DNA of 64,000 nt, taken from contig NC_081411.1 in assembly GCF_030272615.1 (NCBI RefSeq), forward strand, positions 182,986,977-183,050,976, in the 5' to 3' direction. The notes under the pieces were generated by a model, which saw only the letters and a list, made by a program, of their open reading frames with translations, ran no database searches and was not told where the DNA came from. Positions within the stretch are counted from its first letter, which is position 1, and each line of letters opens with the position of its first letter. Below, piece by piece: positions 1 through 12,780 of this stretch. A program made the translations under genes and the position numbers. The stretch is from Cryptomeria japonica. Taxonomy: Eukaryota; Streptophyta; Pinopsida; Cupressales; Cupressaceae.

Positions 1-173
1 AATCTGCACATTGTGTTTATACTCTGTTAGACTAATGCCTAAAGTTGCTATGACTTTTGATAGATCAAATGTACAAGTACTGGATAATTATTTTAGGCTA
101 AGTTTTCATCAATGACAACCCCTACGTAATATCCATGCATCTATCATCACCAGAATAGTGTTTCTTGCCAACA
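1..173 (-). repeat. 3' LTR (partial) of pol-less Met-primed LTR element A
   Basis: This stretch is a diverged direct copy of the right part of 5289-6425. Both share the run ending in ATCCATGCATCTATCATCAC, then CTTGCCAACA. Read on the minus strand the LTR starts TGTTGGCAAG, and the purine-rich stretch that precedes a 3' LTR sits at 174-187. The rest of this LTR lies beyond the window start. Confidence 0.85.
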
Positions 174-187
174 ATCTCCCCCTTTGG
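174..187 (-). other. polypurine tract of element A
   Basis: On the minus strand this reads roughly CCAAAGGGGGAGAT directly before the LTR start TGTTGG. This is the usual plus-strand primer position in LTR retrotransposons. It fixes the element orientation as minus. Confidence 0.8.
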
Positions 188-866
188 CATTGATGGCAAC
201 ACTACGAAAAATGACAAGTGCTCCAAAAATCCAAAACTGCAATCAATCCAAGAATATTTACACTCAACTGACTTCCCCTAACAATGTGCACCATTTTTCA
301 CTGCTCTCTCTCCCCCTTTGACATTAATGGAAAAGGTAGGAATTTGCCAAAATGTATATACAAAAGAATGTGTATAATGATCTACAAAAACTTGAAAAAT
401 ATCTACATAAGTTACCTTCAAGGACTTCAGATACTCATTCCATCATCTCAGGAAACAATCTAAAATGTTAATTAAGGCACTAAACATGTATGCATGAACT
501 TCTATGCCCTTAAGATATTTTGGTATATCTTTTCCCAAAGCAATTACTACATCCTATTGTGCCCCAGGCAAAGTATCCATCCGAGGGGTGATTAGACTCC
601 TCAATTCTCCCACTCTGCCTATTAACCGCTCCTTGTCTCCACTCAAGATCTTGATATTGTCTGTTAGATTCATAATTTGAGCTTCAAGACTGCTACCAAA
701 ACTAAAAGAGGGGAAAAATATTATGAAATTGTAGCTAACTGCCCTTCATATTGCCTAATCTTCTTGTTAATGTCTACTGTAAATCTAGGCAAAATGAGAC
801 ATGACTTAAATATTTTACTACCTTCACCTAAAGCATCCTCAACACTCTTTACCATAGATTTCAAAA
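188..866 (-). other. 3' untranslated part of element A
   Basis: About 680 bp between the last charged ORF remnant and the polypurine tract. I see no reading frame of note and no pol motifs. A second C/T-rich stretch near 308-320 (TCTCTCCCCCTTTGACATTA) resembles the polypurine tract at 174 and could be a duplicated or secondary one. Confidence 0.5.
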
Positions 867-2540
867 CTAACCTATTAGCGTCAATTTTTTAAAAAAGGTT
901 TGGAGTCTCATCTCATTAAATTTGTTCAAAATTTTTATATCCGCTGCTTTCTCCAATGATACAAAATCTGATTCAACTTTGTTTAACATATCCTTAATCT
1001 TATCAGAGGGTGTTTCACAAGAATCCTTCTTAAGGTTAGGAAATTTTTTTTTCCAAAAGTATAGTAGCCATAGATATAACGTCTTTTTCTTCAGATGTGG
1101 ACTTAAGTAATCTTTAATTTGAGCAAGGGTGGCTAAATTTAGTGCTTGTATGGGAGACAGTGTGCTCAAGTCAATTGGTCCATGTGAAAAGTTATCTTCT
1201 TCAATAGAAATTTTCTTCCCTTTGTCAGGAATAGTGGCTCTTTCCATCATCATCAGTGCCTCTTCAACCTTCTCCTCTCCTTTCTCTTTCACTTCCTCTA
1301 CATCAGTGCTCACCCTTACATCCTTCTCAGTATTTTCTTCTTCCTGTTCATTTGCAACTTTTCTTATCTCCTTAGCTATCTTCTCAAAGTTAACCTCAAT
1401 CACCAGAGGGTCTACTACAACATCACTGAAGTCATCAACTGTGAGATTAGGAATAGTATCATCTACAACTTCCTATTCTACCAAATCAATCTTCTTAGAT
1501 GACTGATACCTTTGATCACTGATAACTTCTGTTGATACTTCCAGAATGCAAGTGTCTTTTGGTAGAGAATCATTCTGCTCCATATTGATTTGATAGTCAT
1601 TTTTTTCAAAATTTTCTTTAGAGTACCCTGTGTATCTTTAACTACTTCATCAACTCTTCCGAACATAGTCTTATTTACTTTGTGTTTATTTCAAAAGTTT
1701 TCCTTAGAAAGTCCCAAAATTATTTGTATTTCATCTTTGGTTACATCATGACATAACTTTACTAAGGTATATTCTTTTAACCTCTCATCCTCTAAACTAG
1801 TTGTGTCTCTGGGCATCCAAAATATTATATAACTCTTTTGGGATCAAGGATGACAGCTCAATCAATTCTTTGCTAAAAGAATTCATATAATCTATAATTT
1901 CTTTGTCAATAGCTATCTGAAATTTTTCATTAGAATGCTCATAATATATAGAAAGGTTTGTCAAATTTCCTTTGTTTACTATTGTGTATATAATATTTTG
2001 TAATGGAGGCACAATAGTGTAAGGACCTTCAAGCTTACCTGACTTGAGAGCTTCATCTATTTTTGTTTTCTTCTTGCCTGCTCTCGTTTTACAAGATGTC
2101 TCACCTTGTATTTTAGCTTTCTTTGCAGATGGATCTTCACTGGATAAGGGCTTCTAGACTACCCTAGCATATGTGGTAGTCTTCTTCACTTTTCTTACCT
2201 CATCATCAAATTTTGTTTCTTCTTCCACAAAAACATATTTTCTCATGGGCTTCTCCTTCTTCTTCTTTTCAAGTCCACCAATTGATGATGATTGTAGCTT
2301 GGGTAGAGGAATAGGCTTTTGCACACTGAAAATAGGTACAAACTTTCTCTGCTTAGCTTTAGCTTTCTTGGGAGAAGGGGAAACCAATTTAGCCTATTGC
2401 TTCACCATGTCTTCCTCCAATATATTTTATTCTCTAGGTCTATGCACAAATTTTTTAGTAATGTCCATTTGTTTTGCTAATTCCTCTACTTATTTCCTTA
2501 CTTTCCTTTTTCGGAAAAGTCCGGTAAACTTCTTGTGCAA
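867..2540 (-). pseudogene. decayed charged ORF of element A
   Basis: Several minus-strand frames (867-1403, 1478-1666, 2154-2387) give a lysine- and glutamate-rich, low-complexity protein with stretches such as EKGEEKVEEALMMMERATIP and a basic KKKKEKP patch. It is broken by stops and frameshifts. It follows the two preceding ORF remnants in the same direction and may be the C-terminal part of the same ancestral protein. The layout (globular-looking part, then a charged tail) resembles the LTR-borne ORFs at 22.5-25.7 and 55.3-58.4 kb, but I see no clear residue-level match. The function is unknown. Confidence 0.45.
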
Positions 2541-2844
2541 ATAAAGGTCTTTTTCTTGACAAGTACCAAACATTTCTTCCTTAACATCTACAAGTTGACT
2601 CAACAAATGTTGAGAATATGCATCAAGTGTGGTAGAATCCACCTCATGTCCCATGGGCATGATCTAGACAGTCCTTGTTGAACTACCTCCATATGACATT
2701 GATCTTTATCAACCATAAAACATATAGTTTTCTCATACTTTTCAACAATTCTTTAGGGATCCTTTCACCACTATGCATTGATGCCTAAAAGGATTTGAAG
2801 TATCCCCACAAGGAAGAGTTTTGAGCAACAGTATCACCTAAACC

Positions 2845-3754
2845 CTACATCCCTTCCTTTATCTGAATGGCCACTGGTTTGTCATAACCCCATTGAATCT
2901 TCCCAATGCCAAGGATCTCACTTAGGAAGTATAGTGTCAGACAAACAATCAAGGAACGAAAATTGAATGCATGTTTCTTGTCTTTCTTAATATTCTTTAG
3001 GTTGCTTAATAACTCAATGAGTGGAATTGAATAGAGAGCATACTTTTTTCCTTCCTTCAAAATCTCATAGGCTGCAAATATGGACGTGCGGGATACAAAA
3101 TTATGCCTGCTCGATTGATATACCTTATATCCAATCACCATCGAGGTAAATATAATATCATGTGCTATAATGTCATTGATTGTCATCGATCAACTATCAA
3201 ACTCAAATTTGGTAACGTTTATTACCATTGTATTCTGTACTTTCCTCAATTTGAGGACCTCTCTCATTCCCTATAAATATGTAACACCTTAAATGGCTTA
3301 GTTGGTAATTTTATAAGGTCAGTCCAACTACACGAATTCATCATGGATTCACCTTAGAATGTATTGAACCCATTCGGGTTCATCAAACACTAGGAAGTAA
3401 ATGAATTGGATGAAACCCTTGTCATGCAGTGACTTGAATTTTGAATTTAAATTCCCCATACCATTCACCATGTGCTTGGTGTAAAGTGAGAGCATATCTG
3501 CATTCCCAAGATCCTCATGTTGAAATGGATGTATGCCCTACTATCTTGATTGTGGAGTAGGCCATATAGAACAGAGGAAAATGCACCTTCTGGATCATCT
3601 TTAGTAGATTTGAATGAATGTCTCTTGAACATGAGTCTTGCTCTCTCATAAATTTTGACCACCAATGGAGTTTCAACACTAGATGCAGATGCCATATCAA
3701 AATAAGGGTATGTACGGATAGCTTCCTAAATAGAAAATACCTTTTGATTCTCAA
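2845..3754 (-). pseudogene. unknown element ORF, broken
   Basis: Two minus-strand open stretches, 3465-3754 (around SVETPLVVKIYERARLMFKR) and 2845-3186 (around YEILKEGKKYALYSIPLIEL), read as a moderately hydrophobic globular protein with no catalytic motif I recognise. Stops separate them. The position between the zinc-knuckle gag and the charged region shows they belong to element A. Their style resembles plant retroelement accessory ORFs sometimes labelled plant mobile domain or putative transposon protein, but I cannot confirm that by eye. Confidence 0.45.
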
Positions 3755-4112
3755 CTGGGTGGTAGAAATCGCTAATAGATTGCTTCAATCTCAAATTTTG
3801 CTGCTAAAACTCTTTCACTCTGCTGCTCTACTCCTCTCTCTTATTCCCATTGTGAAGAATGAACTATTGAAATGTCTTTTTATCTACTGAAAACATAATT
3901 TAAAGTTGTAATAAATGCACAACCCTAATAACTTTTGGATACATTGTTTTTCATCAATTTGCACTCTGGAATCCCAAACTACCATGAAGTCTTCTAGATA
4001 ACCTCTGGATATCTAATTTGGATCTTCTACAACCTTTGAGAACTAGTTACAAATCTCCGAAAGGGGGTTCTATAAATCTGCATGATAATCTACCCCCTAA
4101 GGAAAAAATTCC

Positions 4113-5216
4113 CTAGTTACCGAATGAGGTTCCAACACTGGAATTAGGTGTGGAGCTATTTACTGCATTAGGATCTTCTTTCTTCACCCTCATCTTCTTA
4201 TGCTGATCTTTAATCTCTTCTACCTTAGCATTACCCTTTTCATCTAATTTCTTCTTTCCTACTAGAGCATTCCCGCTTCTATAATATCTTGCAATATGAC
4301 AAGGTTTGTTGCATGCATGACAAACAACTCTTCTTTGCATAGGTCTGAAGTACATCTAATTTGGTCTCATCTTGCATTGGCTAGATATATGACCAAACAT
4401 CCCACAAGAATAGCATCTCTTGTTGTGAAAAGTATTTATCAATGTTTTGCACATGTTTGACTTATGACCAAAGTTGTTGCATATGAAACATTGACTGATA
4501 AAGGTAGAGATATCATTCATCATGTTGTTCATCATCCCATTATTCATGTGGTACATTGTCTTTCCATATGACCAAATTTACCACAAACAAAAATATTACT
4601 ATTGAATTTGTAGGCATTAGGTTGTCTTACTGGAAGTTTAATCTTGTTCTTTTATTGATGATTACTTTGACAAGAACCAAAGGATTCTCCTTTCTCAAAT
4701 CCAAGTCCTCACATGTCTTTTCCATGTCTCTGACTTTCTAGAATCTAATCCAACCGGGTTGAAGTAGCTTTGAACTTTTCTTTGTACTCATTTATACTTG
4801 TCAACTCATCTCATAGAATTATGATCTGCCTTTCAAGTTCTTGCCCATCATTATTTGTTTGCACCAATTCAAGCTTCAACTGATCATTCTCATATGTCAA
4901 TCTGTAGCATTCATCAGATCTATCCTTTAGTGACTGAGTCAGGGTTTCTTCATTCTTCTTCTAGTCTTCTATTTCCTTTATTAGCTTCATTATAATAGAT
5001 TGCATCTCATTCTTCAAAACTGCATTCTCCTTGGCTAACTTCTCATATTCATCTATCTTATCTTGTAGGACTTCATTGTCAACACTTTGTTCTTCTTTCT
5101 CCTTCACCTTATCCATCAACTGCATTCGAATTTCTTTTCAAGCTACTTTTTTCTTTTATCATTGCATCAAGATCTTAAAGGGCCACACTAAGTTGTCTTT
5201 GCAAATCAAAGTCCAT
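4113..5216 (-). pseudogene. gag-like protein: coiled coil plus four CCHC zinc knuckles
   Basis: The frame starts at an ATG at 5216, about 60 bases after the primer-binding site, with MDFDLQRQLSVAL. A heptad-rich coiled coil follows (around DEYEKLAKENAVLKNEMQSI), then zinc knuckles in a row: VCGKFGHMERQC (first Cys lost), CFICNNFGHKSNMC, CYSCGMFGHISSQC and a degenerate CHACNKPCHIARYY. CCHC knuckles bind RNA in retroelement Gag, so packaging is the likely role. Several stops and frameshifts make it non-functional. No protease, integrase, RT or RNase H follows, which makes this a large non-autonomous element. A 4-knuckle, coiled-coil-first arrangement is unlike the usual copia gag. Confidence 0.7.
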
Positions 5217-5273
5217 TGATTCAATATTTTGGATCTTCCTCAAGTTGTTAGGCTTCTTCTAAGGCACAAGAAT

Positions 5274-5282
5274 CTGATACCA
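5274..5282 (-). other. primer-binding site, initiator Met tRNA type
   Basis: The minus strand reads TGGTATCAGA a few bases inside the LTR edge. This complements the 3' end of plant initiator tRNA-Met and is typical of copia-type elements. Confidence 0.85.
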
Positions 5283-5288
5283 ATTTTT

Positions 5289-6425
5289 TGAATCAATAAA
5301 CACTGAGAGGGGGGTGAATCAGTATTCTGCAATTTGCTAGTTTGTTAAAATGATTTTTTAACCACTAGATGCAAAGAATAGAAACTATAATATAGAAACA
5401 CAAAGCAAATAACCACACAACCATAACACCAAAAAATTTACACTGAAACTCGAAAAGGGAAAAATCACTGTGGGATTTGAACTCACAATATTATTATACT
5501 ATGGCTAGTAGTAAAACAATATTACAAAAGTGGAATGCACTTGCATTTAGGCTCACTGCCTAGAGCTCACTACTCAATTATAAAATAGGACTACAATCCT
5601 AGAGGACGCACTATCCTACAAATGATAAATATAAGAAAATACAATGTCTTAACTGGAATATAATAGCTACAAATGCCTTGAAAACGTTACGGTTAAGCTT
5701 AAAATGATCCTGTGTGACTGCTCTGGGAAACTACTCTATTCTTCTCTGCTACCAAATACTGGACCAACAAAACTCAAGATGTGCACGTGAAAATGTGTTG
5801 AATCACTCCTAAAAAAATTATGCATGTTCACCACCATATAAAATGATCATTTAAGTTGATCTTATATATCCTTACCACCAAAATCAATCTCCATCAAGTC
5901 GACTTCACAAGACTACAAAATATGAAGCATGTAGTCTCATGTCAGCTCAATCTATCACAAATCCATATTCTAGACCTAAAACATGTGATAAAAATATTCA
6001 CATACAATTACACAAACTCCCCGAACACAATACCAAACACAAAAAACTTCCCTGCAGATCTGCAGCACATGTTACCCAACTATCCACATAATAGCTTTAC
6101 TTTTCCAGAAACACTGGATACCAGATCAAGAATCATGTACTAGAATCAATACTAGAGGCTAGAATTACAAGGTGATTTGTCTCAAACAACCAATTGACCA
6201 TCCCAATCATCACAACCAAAACTACATCACCAAAAATTAATTGTGCTTATAGAATCTATACACTATGTTCATACTCTATCGAACTAAAGCCTAAAGTTGA
6301 TATGGCTTCCAATAGATCAAATCTACAGGTACCAGATAAGGTTTTTAGGTTGAGTTTCCATCAATGGAAACCCCTAAGTAATATCCATGCATCTATCATC
6401 ACCAGAACAATGTCTCTTGCCAACA
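5289..6425 (-). repeat. 5' LTR of element A
   Basis: The LTR is 1137 bp with TG and CA ends on the plus strand (TGAATCAATAAA to CTTGCCAACA). Its right part repeats positions 1-173. The minus strand carries a TATA-like ATATATAAGATC near 5855-5870. The strand-3' end includes the motif CTGATTCACCCCCCTCTCAG, also present in the LTR remnants at 39.44 and 50.84 kb. Bases 6426-6430 (CTTAC) are the candidate target-site duplication; its partner is outside the window. Confidence 0.85.
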
Positions 6426-7900
6426 CTTACTTCCTCCAATGTAACTGATTGACAAAGAGGGGCATTGTGTCAATCAGAGATGAAACTTGGAATATTGGAA
6501 AGTAAAAGGTTTTGTTGTTGATCATTTACTTCCTCATTATAGTTAAGAAGTGAAGCGAAAAACTCCACTAACTCCTTATTTATATCTTCCATGCTATTCA
6601 ATTTGATGTTATCCCTACTCTTAATCTCAGTAGAACTATTCTAATATCTCCTTAATTTAACTAGATTGTGAAAAAAATTAGTATTACAAGATCTCACCTA
6701 CTTTTAGCCAGCATTCCCAAAACATTTGTCTCTAGTAAACCTCTTCTCGAGCCAAAATTTAATTATATATTGATTTCAATTCTTTCTCCTTATCAAAAAG
6801 ATTTACAATCATACCCTGGTTCATAATTTCCTCTTGAATCGCTTTCAAATCCTCCTCTAAGGACACTTTCCCTATAAAAATATTGCCAATATTTGTTCTA
6901 TTCCACTCCAATATTTCCTTAACAAATTGCAATTTTTTGAACATAAAGACACATGAATCGTCCAAAAATGGAGCTTCACTCCACCATAGCTTGACTCGAT
7001 AATGAAGGATGAAATCCCAGAGGGCCTACATTTGTTCAAATTTAAAAGAAAACTGAATTAATACACCATCCATCTGAACCAGGAGCTCAATAGGAAAATG
7101 ATCATAAGTGAGCTAGGGGATTGATGGCCACTTCAAAAAGAAATGGTTTGTCCTCCCAGTTCCCTCCCAAGAAAAAACTATCTATCTTTTCTGAAATATG
7201 ACCCAAACTGCATCTATCGTTGGACCAAGTGAAGGATCCATTAATATTTTTAACTTCACATAGTCCATTAGAAGAGACAAAATTCTGAAACTCCATTTGG
7301 GAGCTCTTAAAAACCCACAACCTCACTTTTCTTCTCTAACAACTCAAGAGTAGCATTAAAACATTCCCCAATAATAGCCATGTCTTTAGTCAGATTCTGC
7401 ATCATCAAAGATATTTTTTGCCACACCTCCACCTAAAGCCGATATTTTGAGGGACCATAGACATTAAGGGCCTAAAAATCACACTTTAGGTTGTAAGAAT
7501 GGACTTTAGACAACTGCCAAGAAGGGGAGTTAACCAATTCCACAACGTCCACAGAGGCCAAGTTCCAAAGGATCTCCAAGCCTCTAACAACCTCCACTAT
7601 TGGAAAAGAGATAAAGACTCCTTGCTCAAATTAGTTTCTTGAAAACAAATCAAATACAACTTTATTTGATCAAGCCCATGCTTGATCAGATGTCACTTGT
7701 TAGGGGCATTATATTCCTTGACATTCCAGCTTATAATATTCAATACTCTTCAAGAAGAGATATCCCCTTACCTACTACAAGTTTTCTTTGTCCCTTGGCA
7801 CTTCTCGCCAAAGCAAGTTTAATCTTATTCAACATCCTTCCTCACAACCTCTTCTCTCCTAGTTTAGCCTTCTTCATCAAAGAATTATACTAGTTTATTG
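6426..7900 (-). pseudogene. LINE (L1-like) ORF2, endonuclease and start of RT, truncated
   Basis: Minus-strand frames show the N-terminus of an APE-type endonuclease. There is IISWNVKE near 7735, then a CFQETN stretch holding the catalytic Glu, and later NGSFTWSNDRCSLGHISEKI with the conserved FTWSN and EKIDSFF motifs (7102-7326). The linker that leads into RT follows, with FFHNLVK and EELVEFFASLLNYNEE-like text near 6550-6680. The RT itself is absent because element A was inserted at 6426; it may continue left of the window. Many stops and frameshifts show it is long dead. The upstream neighbour is ORF1 of the same LINE. Confidence 0.75.
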
Positions 7901-7919
7901 TTTGTATATCTACAATACC

Positions 7920-9378
7920 TTCCTCATCCATTAATCATCATTCATCATCATCTTAGCCCATGGATAAATTGTCCGAGTCTTCCTCTACCGCATCTTCATC
8001 CTCTAAATACTTGTCACCACCCTCACCGTGCTCCTTAGTGTGGTCTTCCAATAACATTTTTTGAGTTTCATGCTAATCCAAACAACTGACCTCCCTTACT
8101 TCCATTAGTTTTTCTACTTTAGTTATAGCTTCACCAACCGAATTTATCACCACTTCCTTATTAATGGTGGGGTCATCTAAGCCCAATGAAGCAGGGTTTC
8201 CTTCCAGTCCCTCAACCCTAGTAGATGCACTACCTTGAGATGGAATAGTATCCAACTTCTTAGTTCTTGAAATAACAACATTGTCCTTTAATGACTAATG
8301 ATCCCCATTCAGAAGTATAGAGTTTCCAATAAAGTCATTATTTATTAGACTTTATCTACCATCTTGAGCAAGTGCCAAATGGGTAGTTTCTCCATTAACT
8401 TAAAGGAAATTTTCATTTCGGTCCAACAAAACACACCTCCTCCATGTGCCCTTCCTTTTAACAAATTCTACATCTCTCCAAACTTTCTTCCACCTCAATT
8501 TTTTGATGCCTATACCCAGCATTAGTATTGATTTCTAGAGTTTTAGGAAGTGGGAAATGTTGTTTCCATCCAATGCAACTTCATGTACACATAATAAAAT
8601 CTTTCCCCTTAATGACTTCATCAGACTTTATATTTCCAATTGTCATGAAGATTTCCTCATTCCAGTATTCGCAAGGCAAGCTATACAATCTTATCCAAAC
8701 CATAAGTTCTTCAAGGTAAGCACTAAGAGGATTAAAATTGGGCTCCTAGTCTTTAACAAAAAAACCCTTACCCCCTAAAAAGAAAGGACAATTTTTTAAT
8801 AACCATTTTTTATTTTCACTACACTCTGTAATCACTAGAAAAAAACCATTAGGCATAATTTTTATATGAAATTTGAAAGGACAGTTATCATTACACCAAT
8901 TCTTTACTCAACTAAAAGCAGGCCAATCTCCTACCCAGTTCATAAAAAAAAATCCCATGCTCTCAAAAAGGAGACCAAAATCATTCTAGCTCCTATTATC
9001 AAGAAGGAAGGACAACACCTTCGGTTCAGATTGAGATGGCCTTACCTTATTCACATCTCCATCCCTCTGAATCTTCTTTGGCCACCATTCTTTATCTCAA
9101 ACCTTTGTCCAAGCCATTTTCGGATCTTTTGAATACCCATAAAGATCCTTCAAAGTTGTTACATTCTCGTTCTTTCTCCACACATGACTCCTCTTCTGGC
9201 CACTGTTATCCTTCCTAGAAGGAGGAAATGCTTCTTTTCTATTATGTTTCTCCAAAACCCATTTTAGCTTTGTCCCAGATCGATACGCAGGCCGTGCATA
9301 ACATTTGAGTTTGTCATTCTGCCAAAAATTGCTAAAATTTCTCGGTTGTAAGCCTAGCCTCCTCCTTGACGACGCCAT
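7920..9378 (-). pseudogene. LINE ORF1, DUF4283-like with zinc knuckle
   Basis: The open stretch 9097-9378 starts MASSRRRLGLQPRNFSNFW. Further along, the minus strand gives VWIRLYSLPCEYWNEEIF near 8650-8700, a pattern of the plant DUF4283 domain found in LINE ORF1. A CX2CX4HX4C knuckle follows (CRIC, stop, KEGHMEEVC) near 8440-8475. A low-complexity tail (8073-8255) leads to ORF2. ORF1 proteins bind the LINE RNA. Stops and frameshifts inactivate this copy. The AT-rich DNA just beyond 9378 is probably the LINE 5' end. Confidence 0.7.
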
Positions 9379-12300
9379 GAAAATATCTAATACAATGTTT
9401 TGTTTTTTTAAAAATAAAAAACAATGCTTTTTTTTTCAAAATAAATATCTCTAAATGCTTTATTCTTTTTAATAAAAAAAAATCAACTATGCAATAGGTA
9501 CAATTTTATTTAGACTGAGCAAGGAAAGAAGCCATGGATATATCATCTAATAGTAGGTTTATTATGAATAGAATCTTAGAAAATTGAATAGTATGAGTTT
9601 TTTAAAATGAATTTTTTGCTTTTATGTTTTGAGGCACACATTTTGTATTTTGATTTTTTATGTTTAATTCTCTTGAAAGTCAACCATCAATCATGGCTAT
9701 TGTATGTATTTTATTCATTTTTAACAATGTTGACAATAGTTTTGACAACAATTAAATTCAAATAGAACAAAGGAGGTTGTTCCACATAATGACAAATTTG
9801 GAACACTTTTTCTAGAATATTTTAGAAAGAAAGTAGATTTCATTAATAATTATGTCAAGACATACTCACATCAAATTTTGAGTAGTTTCCAATAAAATAT
9901 TTTAATAAACAATCAGATGTATTGATCACAATAAAATAGTTTTTTAATCCAAAAAGTGATTATTATAAAAACCCAACTTTATCTTTTCTACTTGAATTTT
10001 TTTAAAAACCTTGCACATTATATCAAAGAATGTGAATATATTTCACCAAACTCAATTCTCACTATCATACTTAATTAAGATATCCTAAAAGAAGTTTGGT
10101 CACTAACAAGTTTAACCATATCAAAAAGATTTTATTCTAGGTCATGAAATTGCCACACCTTAGTGGTATACGATAGAAAAGGATTTGGTTGGTTACAAGT
10201 TTTGGGTGATTTTGGCATAACAGACCTGGAAACTGACTCAAAGGACTTTAGATATGCATCTTGGTTGAAAGTTATATGCAGTTTGGGGATTCACAAAAAG
10301 CCTCATGCCTATGCTGCATTAGCTAAGAATACTAAAACAATTGTGGTCCTAGTAATTGAGATGATTACCAACTAGGGCATCTAATTGAATGTGTTTGATG
10401 TTATTTTGACTCTATGATCTATTATTTCATAATTTTTAGGGTTTATTTTAACATGACAATTCTAATTGACGAATGACTTGTCACATCTATCTAGTGGTCT
10501 TTTTTTTGTGACTATAGATTGAATTTGTTAATTCGAGATTGAAATATTTAGTCAGTTGTGTTATACATGGTTGTACAATATGTAGCACACCCTAGTTGGA
10601 GGGTAATTATGACCTTTCCCACAACAATGTTGATGGTAAGTCAATTTATTTTATGGATGAGATTGGAATTTTGCATCCAAATTTGATAATTATTTATCAC
10701 ATGTTATTGGGGTAAAAACTCTGTAAAACTGGGTGTTCATATTTAAAATTAAATTTGTTTCATTTTAAAGAAAAATGTTGGAGGAAGAGATAGTTCCCAC
10801 ATGAATACAACAATTCAAGCAGTCCTAATTTTTTGCCTTGATGATTTTTTTTCTATCTTTTCATTTTGAGTTGAAGCAACCACCTATAATTCTATGGGGG
10901 GCTAATTAATTCATTGATTAATTAACAAATTAATCAAAGATATCTCAATTTTTTTTTCTAGATAATAGATATCACGAAGTGACCGAGCCATCCAACTATC
11001 ATCCACCCAAGGGGAAGAGGCTAAGGAGGGGTGGAGAATGACGAGAATTTTTGGATCAATCCAATTACCAACAATTATTTTTTATTCGCTTGATTTAAAT
11101 TAAAAAATAATGGGAATATTTGAAAATTTAGAACTTTGTTTTTTGTTTGCATGTATGGTTTTTCCTTTCATTAAATAACTTACACTATATTCATGTTGCT
11201 ATTCATTCTTTTTCAATTTTATACGACTTATACTATATGACTAAATTAACCGTTAATAATTTCAAACAATGTTTAAAAATAAAAATTATTTAAAATATTG
11301 AAATTTACGACCATTGATTTATGATATTTATCAATCTACATTATGTTACATTTTTTACGTTTTCTCAAATTCGTTACAGTAAAACTCTTTATTATTATTT
11401 ATGAATATTATATACTTTCAAATTTGATATCTCGGTGTATGCTAGTTTCATAAAAAGATATAAATTATAAAAATTAAATTTTAACTTGATAAAAATCAAT
11501 ACTTTAAAGGAGAAGAATTAGAATAAACTAAAAAACAACGTAGAACATATAATAAAAGAAGATAATATTAAAAATATGCTTATCAAATGAAGATAGCAAG
11601 AAAAAAAAAATTTAATTTAAAATATACTTATTTAACAATAAATAAAATTCTAATAAGACAAATAATTATAAATTAAATTAATTTAACAATTTTTAATTAT
11701 TATTTGTAATTTCATTAAATGACATAAATAATTAGAAGAAATTTTAAATTTAATGAAAAATTAATTGATAAATAAATAATAAAATTAACGTTTTTTAATT
11801 ATTTTTTATTTTTCTAATTAATAATATTAAAATATATAATTTTTTATTTTTTAATACATATAAATTTATATAATTAAAATTAATATAAATTTAAATTAAT
11901 TCTATAATCTTACATCTTTTCCTAAATTTTGAACAATTGATTCCAAAATGTAAGTGGTTCATTTTATATAAGGAATGCCTTACGTGTTAGGTGGATAAGA
12001 GTTGGCAAACCAGTGACATTTCTCCCTTCATCGCCGGAATAATTTAGATGCTTAGTTCAGGAGGCATCTATTTATGATAATATAACAAAGAAAACATGTT
12101 TTGGAATCGAAAAGTCAAAACTATTTAGATAATAATATGTATATCAATTTTCTTTTAGGCTAGTTTTAATTATGTTGACGAATCTAATGACAATATCTAA
12201 TGGTGGATCTATCCGTATGAACAACAACAAGGAAACCTAATTCAAATGGATTTTGCCAGTAGAACCTGTAAATGTTATGTATCTACTAAGTAATGCTTGC

Positions 12301-12392
12301 CTGCTATTATTTATGTTTAAGTAATCAAATTATCTACGTTTTAAATGGGTTTATGTTACACAACTAAACCCTCAAAGTAATCTCCTGTGCAG
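9379..12392. other. AT-rich spacer without recognisable genes
   Basis: Three kilobases of AT-rich DNA, most extreme at 11,450-11,900, where long A/T runs dominate. The only open frame is 10163-10375 (70 codons, plus), with no recognisable motif. The extracellular (DUF26) exon expected upstream of the receptor-kinase pseudogene was not found here. Confidence 0.6.
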
Positions 12393-12740
12393 AAAATTCC
12401 TCGAAGAAAATAAAGATTGTTTTGGGTATACTCGGTGGCTTGGTGGTGATAGTACTGTTATTTCTGTTTGCAATCCGAAGAAAGTTGAGGTCTGCAATAT
12501 ATAGGTAAGCTAGCCATCTTAAACATTTACCTTAATATATTCAGGGAACTTAGAATAGAAATTCTAATTTTTTATTTCTTTTCCCTGCTGTTATCTGGAG
12601 GGAATCCAGATACGAATGTAGATTCAATGAGTAGCAAGGAGCATGAAATAGTCTTTACCTTTGACAATATCAAGGTTGCCACAAGAAATTTCGATGAAGA
12701 TGCTAAACTTGGAGAGGGAGGATTTGGCTTTATATACAAG
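12393..12740 (+). pseudogene. CRK receptor-like kinase pseudogene, 5' part (TM and glycine loop)
   Basis: The exon 12393-12504 encodes a transmembrane helix (KIVLGILGGLVVIVLLFLF) followed by a basic stop-transfer stretch, and ends at GTAAGC. The exon 12601-12740 encodes the juxtamembrane and kinase start: FTFDNIKVATRNFDEDAKLG, then EGGFGFIYK, the glycine-rich ATP loop. It ends at a GT donor. This matches plant cysteine-rich receptor-like kinases, which normally carry two extracellular DUF26 domains. Those domains are missing upstream, so the gene is incomplete. The intron that follows hosts a copia element, and the kinase domain resumes at 18035. Confidence 0.75.
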
Positions 12741-12775
12741 GTACCATAGATTACAACATAATTCTAACAGACCAT

Positions 12776-12780
12776 GTTTC
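12776..12780. repeat. target-site duplication of the copia element, left
   Basis: GTTTC here is repeated at 17890-17894, immediately outside the right LTR. The five-base length is typical of LTR retrotransposon integration. Confidence 0.85.

Noticed and set aside
1129-1506. 125-codon plus-strand ORF rich in Ser and Phe
   Set aside because: It is the complement of the Lys/Glu-rich minus-strand frame of element A. The composition is that of a shadow frame.
10163-10375. 70-codon plus-strand ORF in the AT-rich spacer
   Set aside because: No recognisable motif or homologue within the window, no exon signals that fit it, and the length is compatible with chance.
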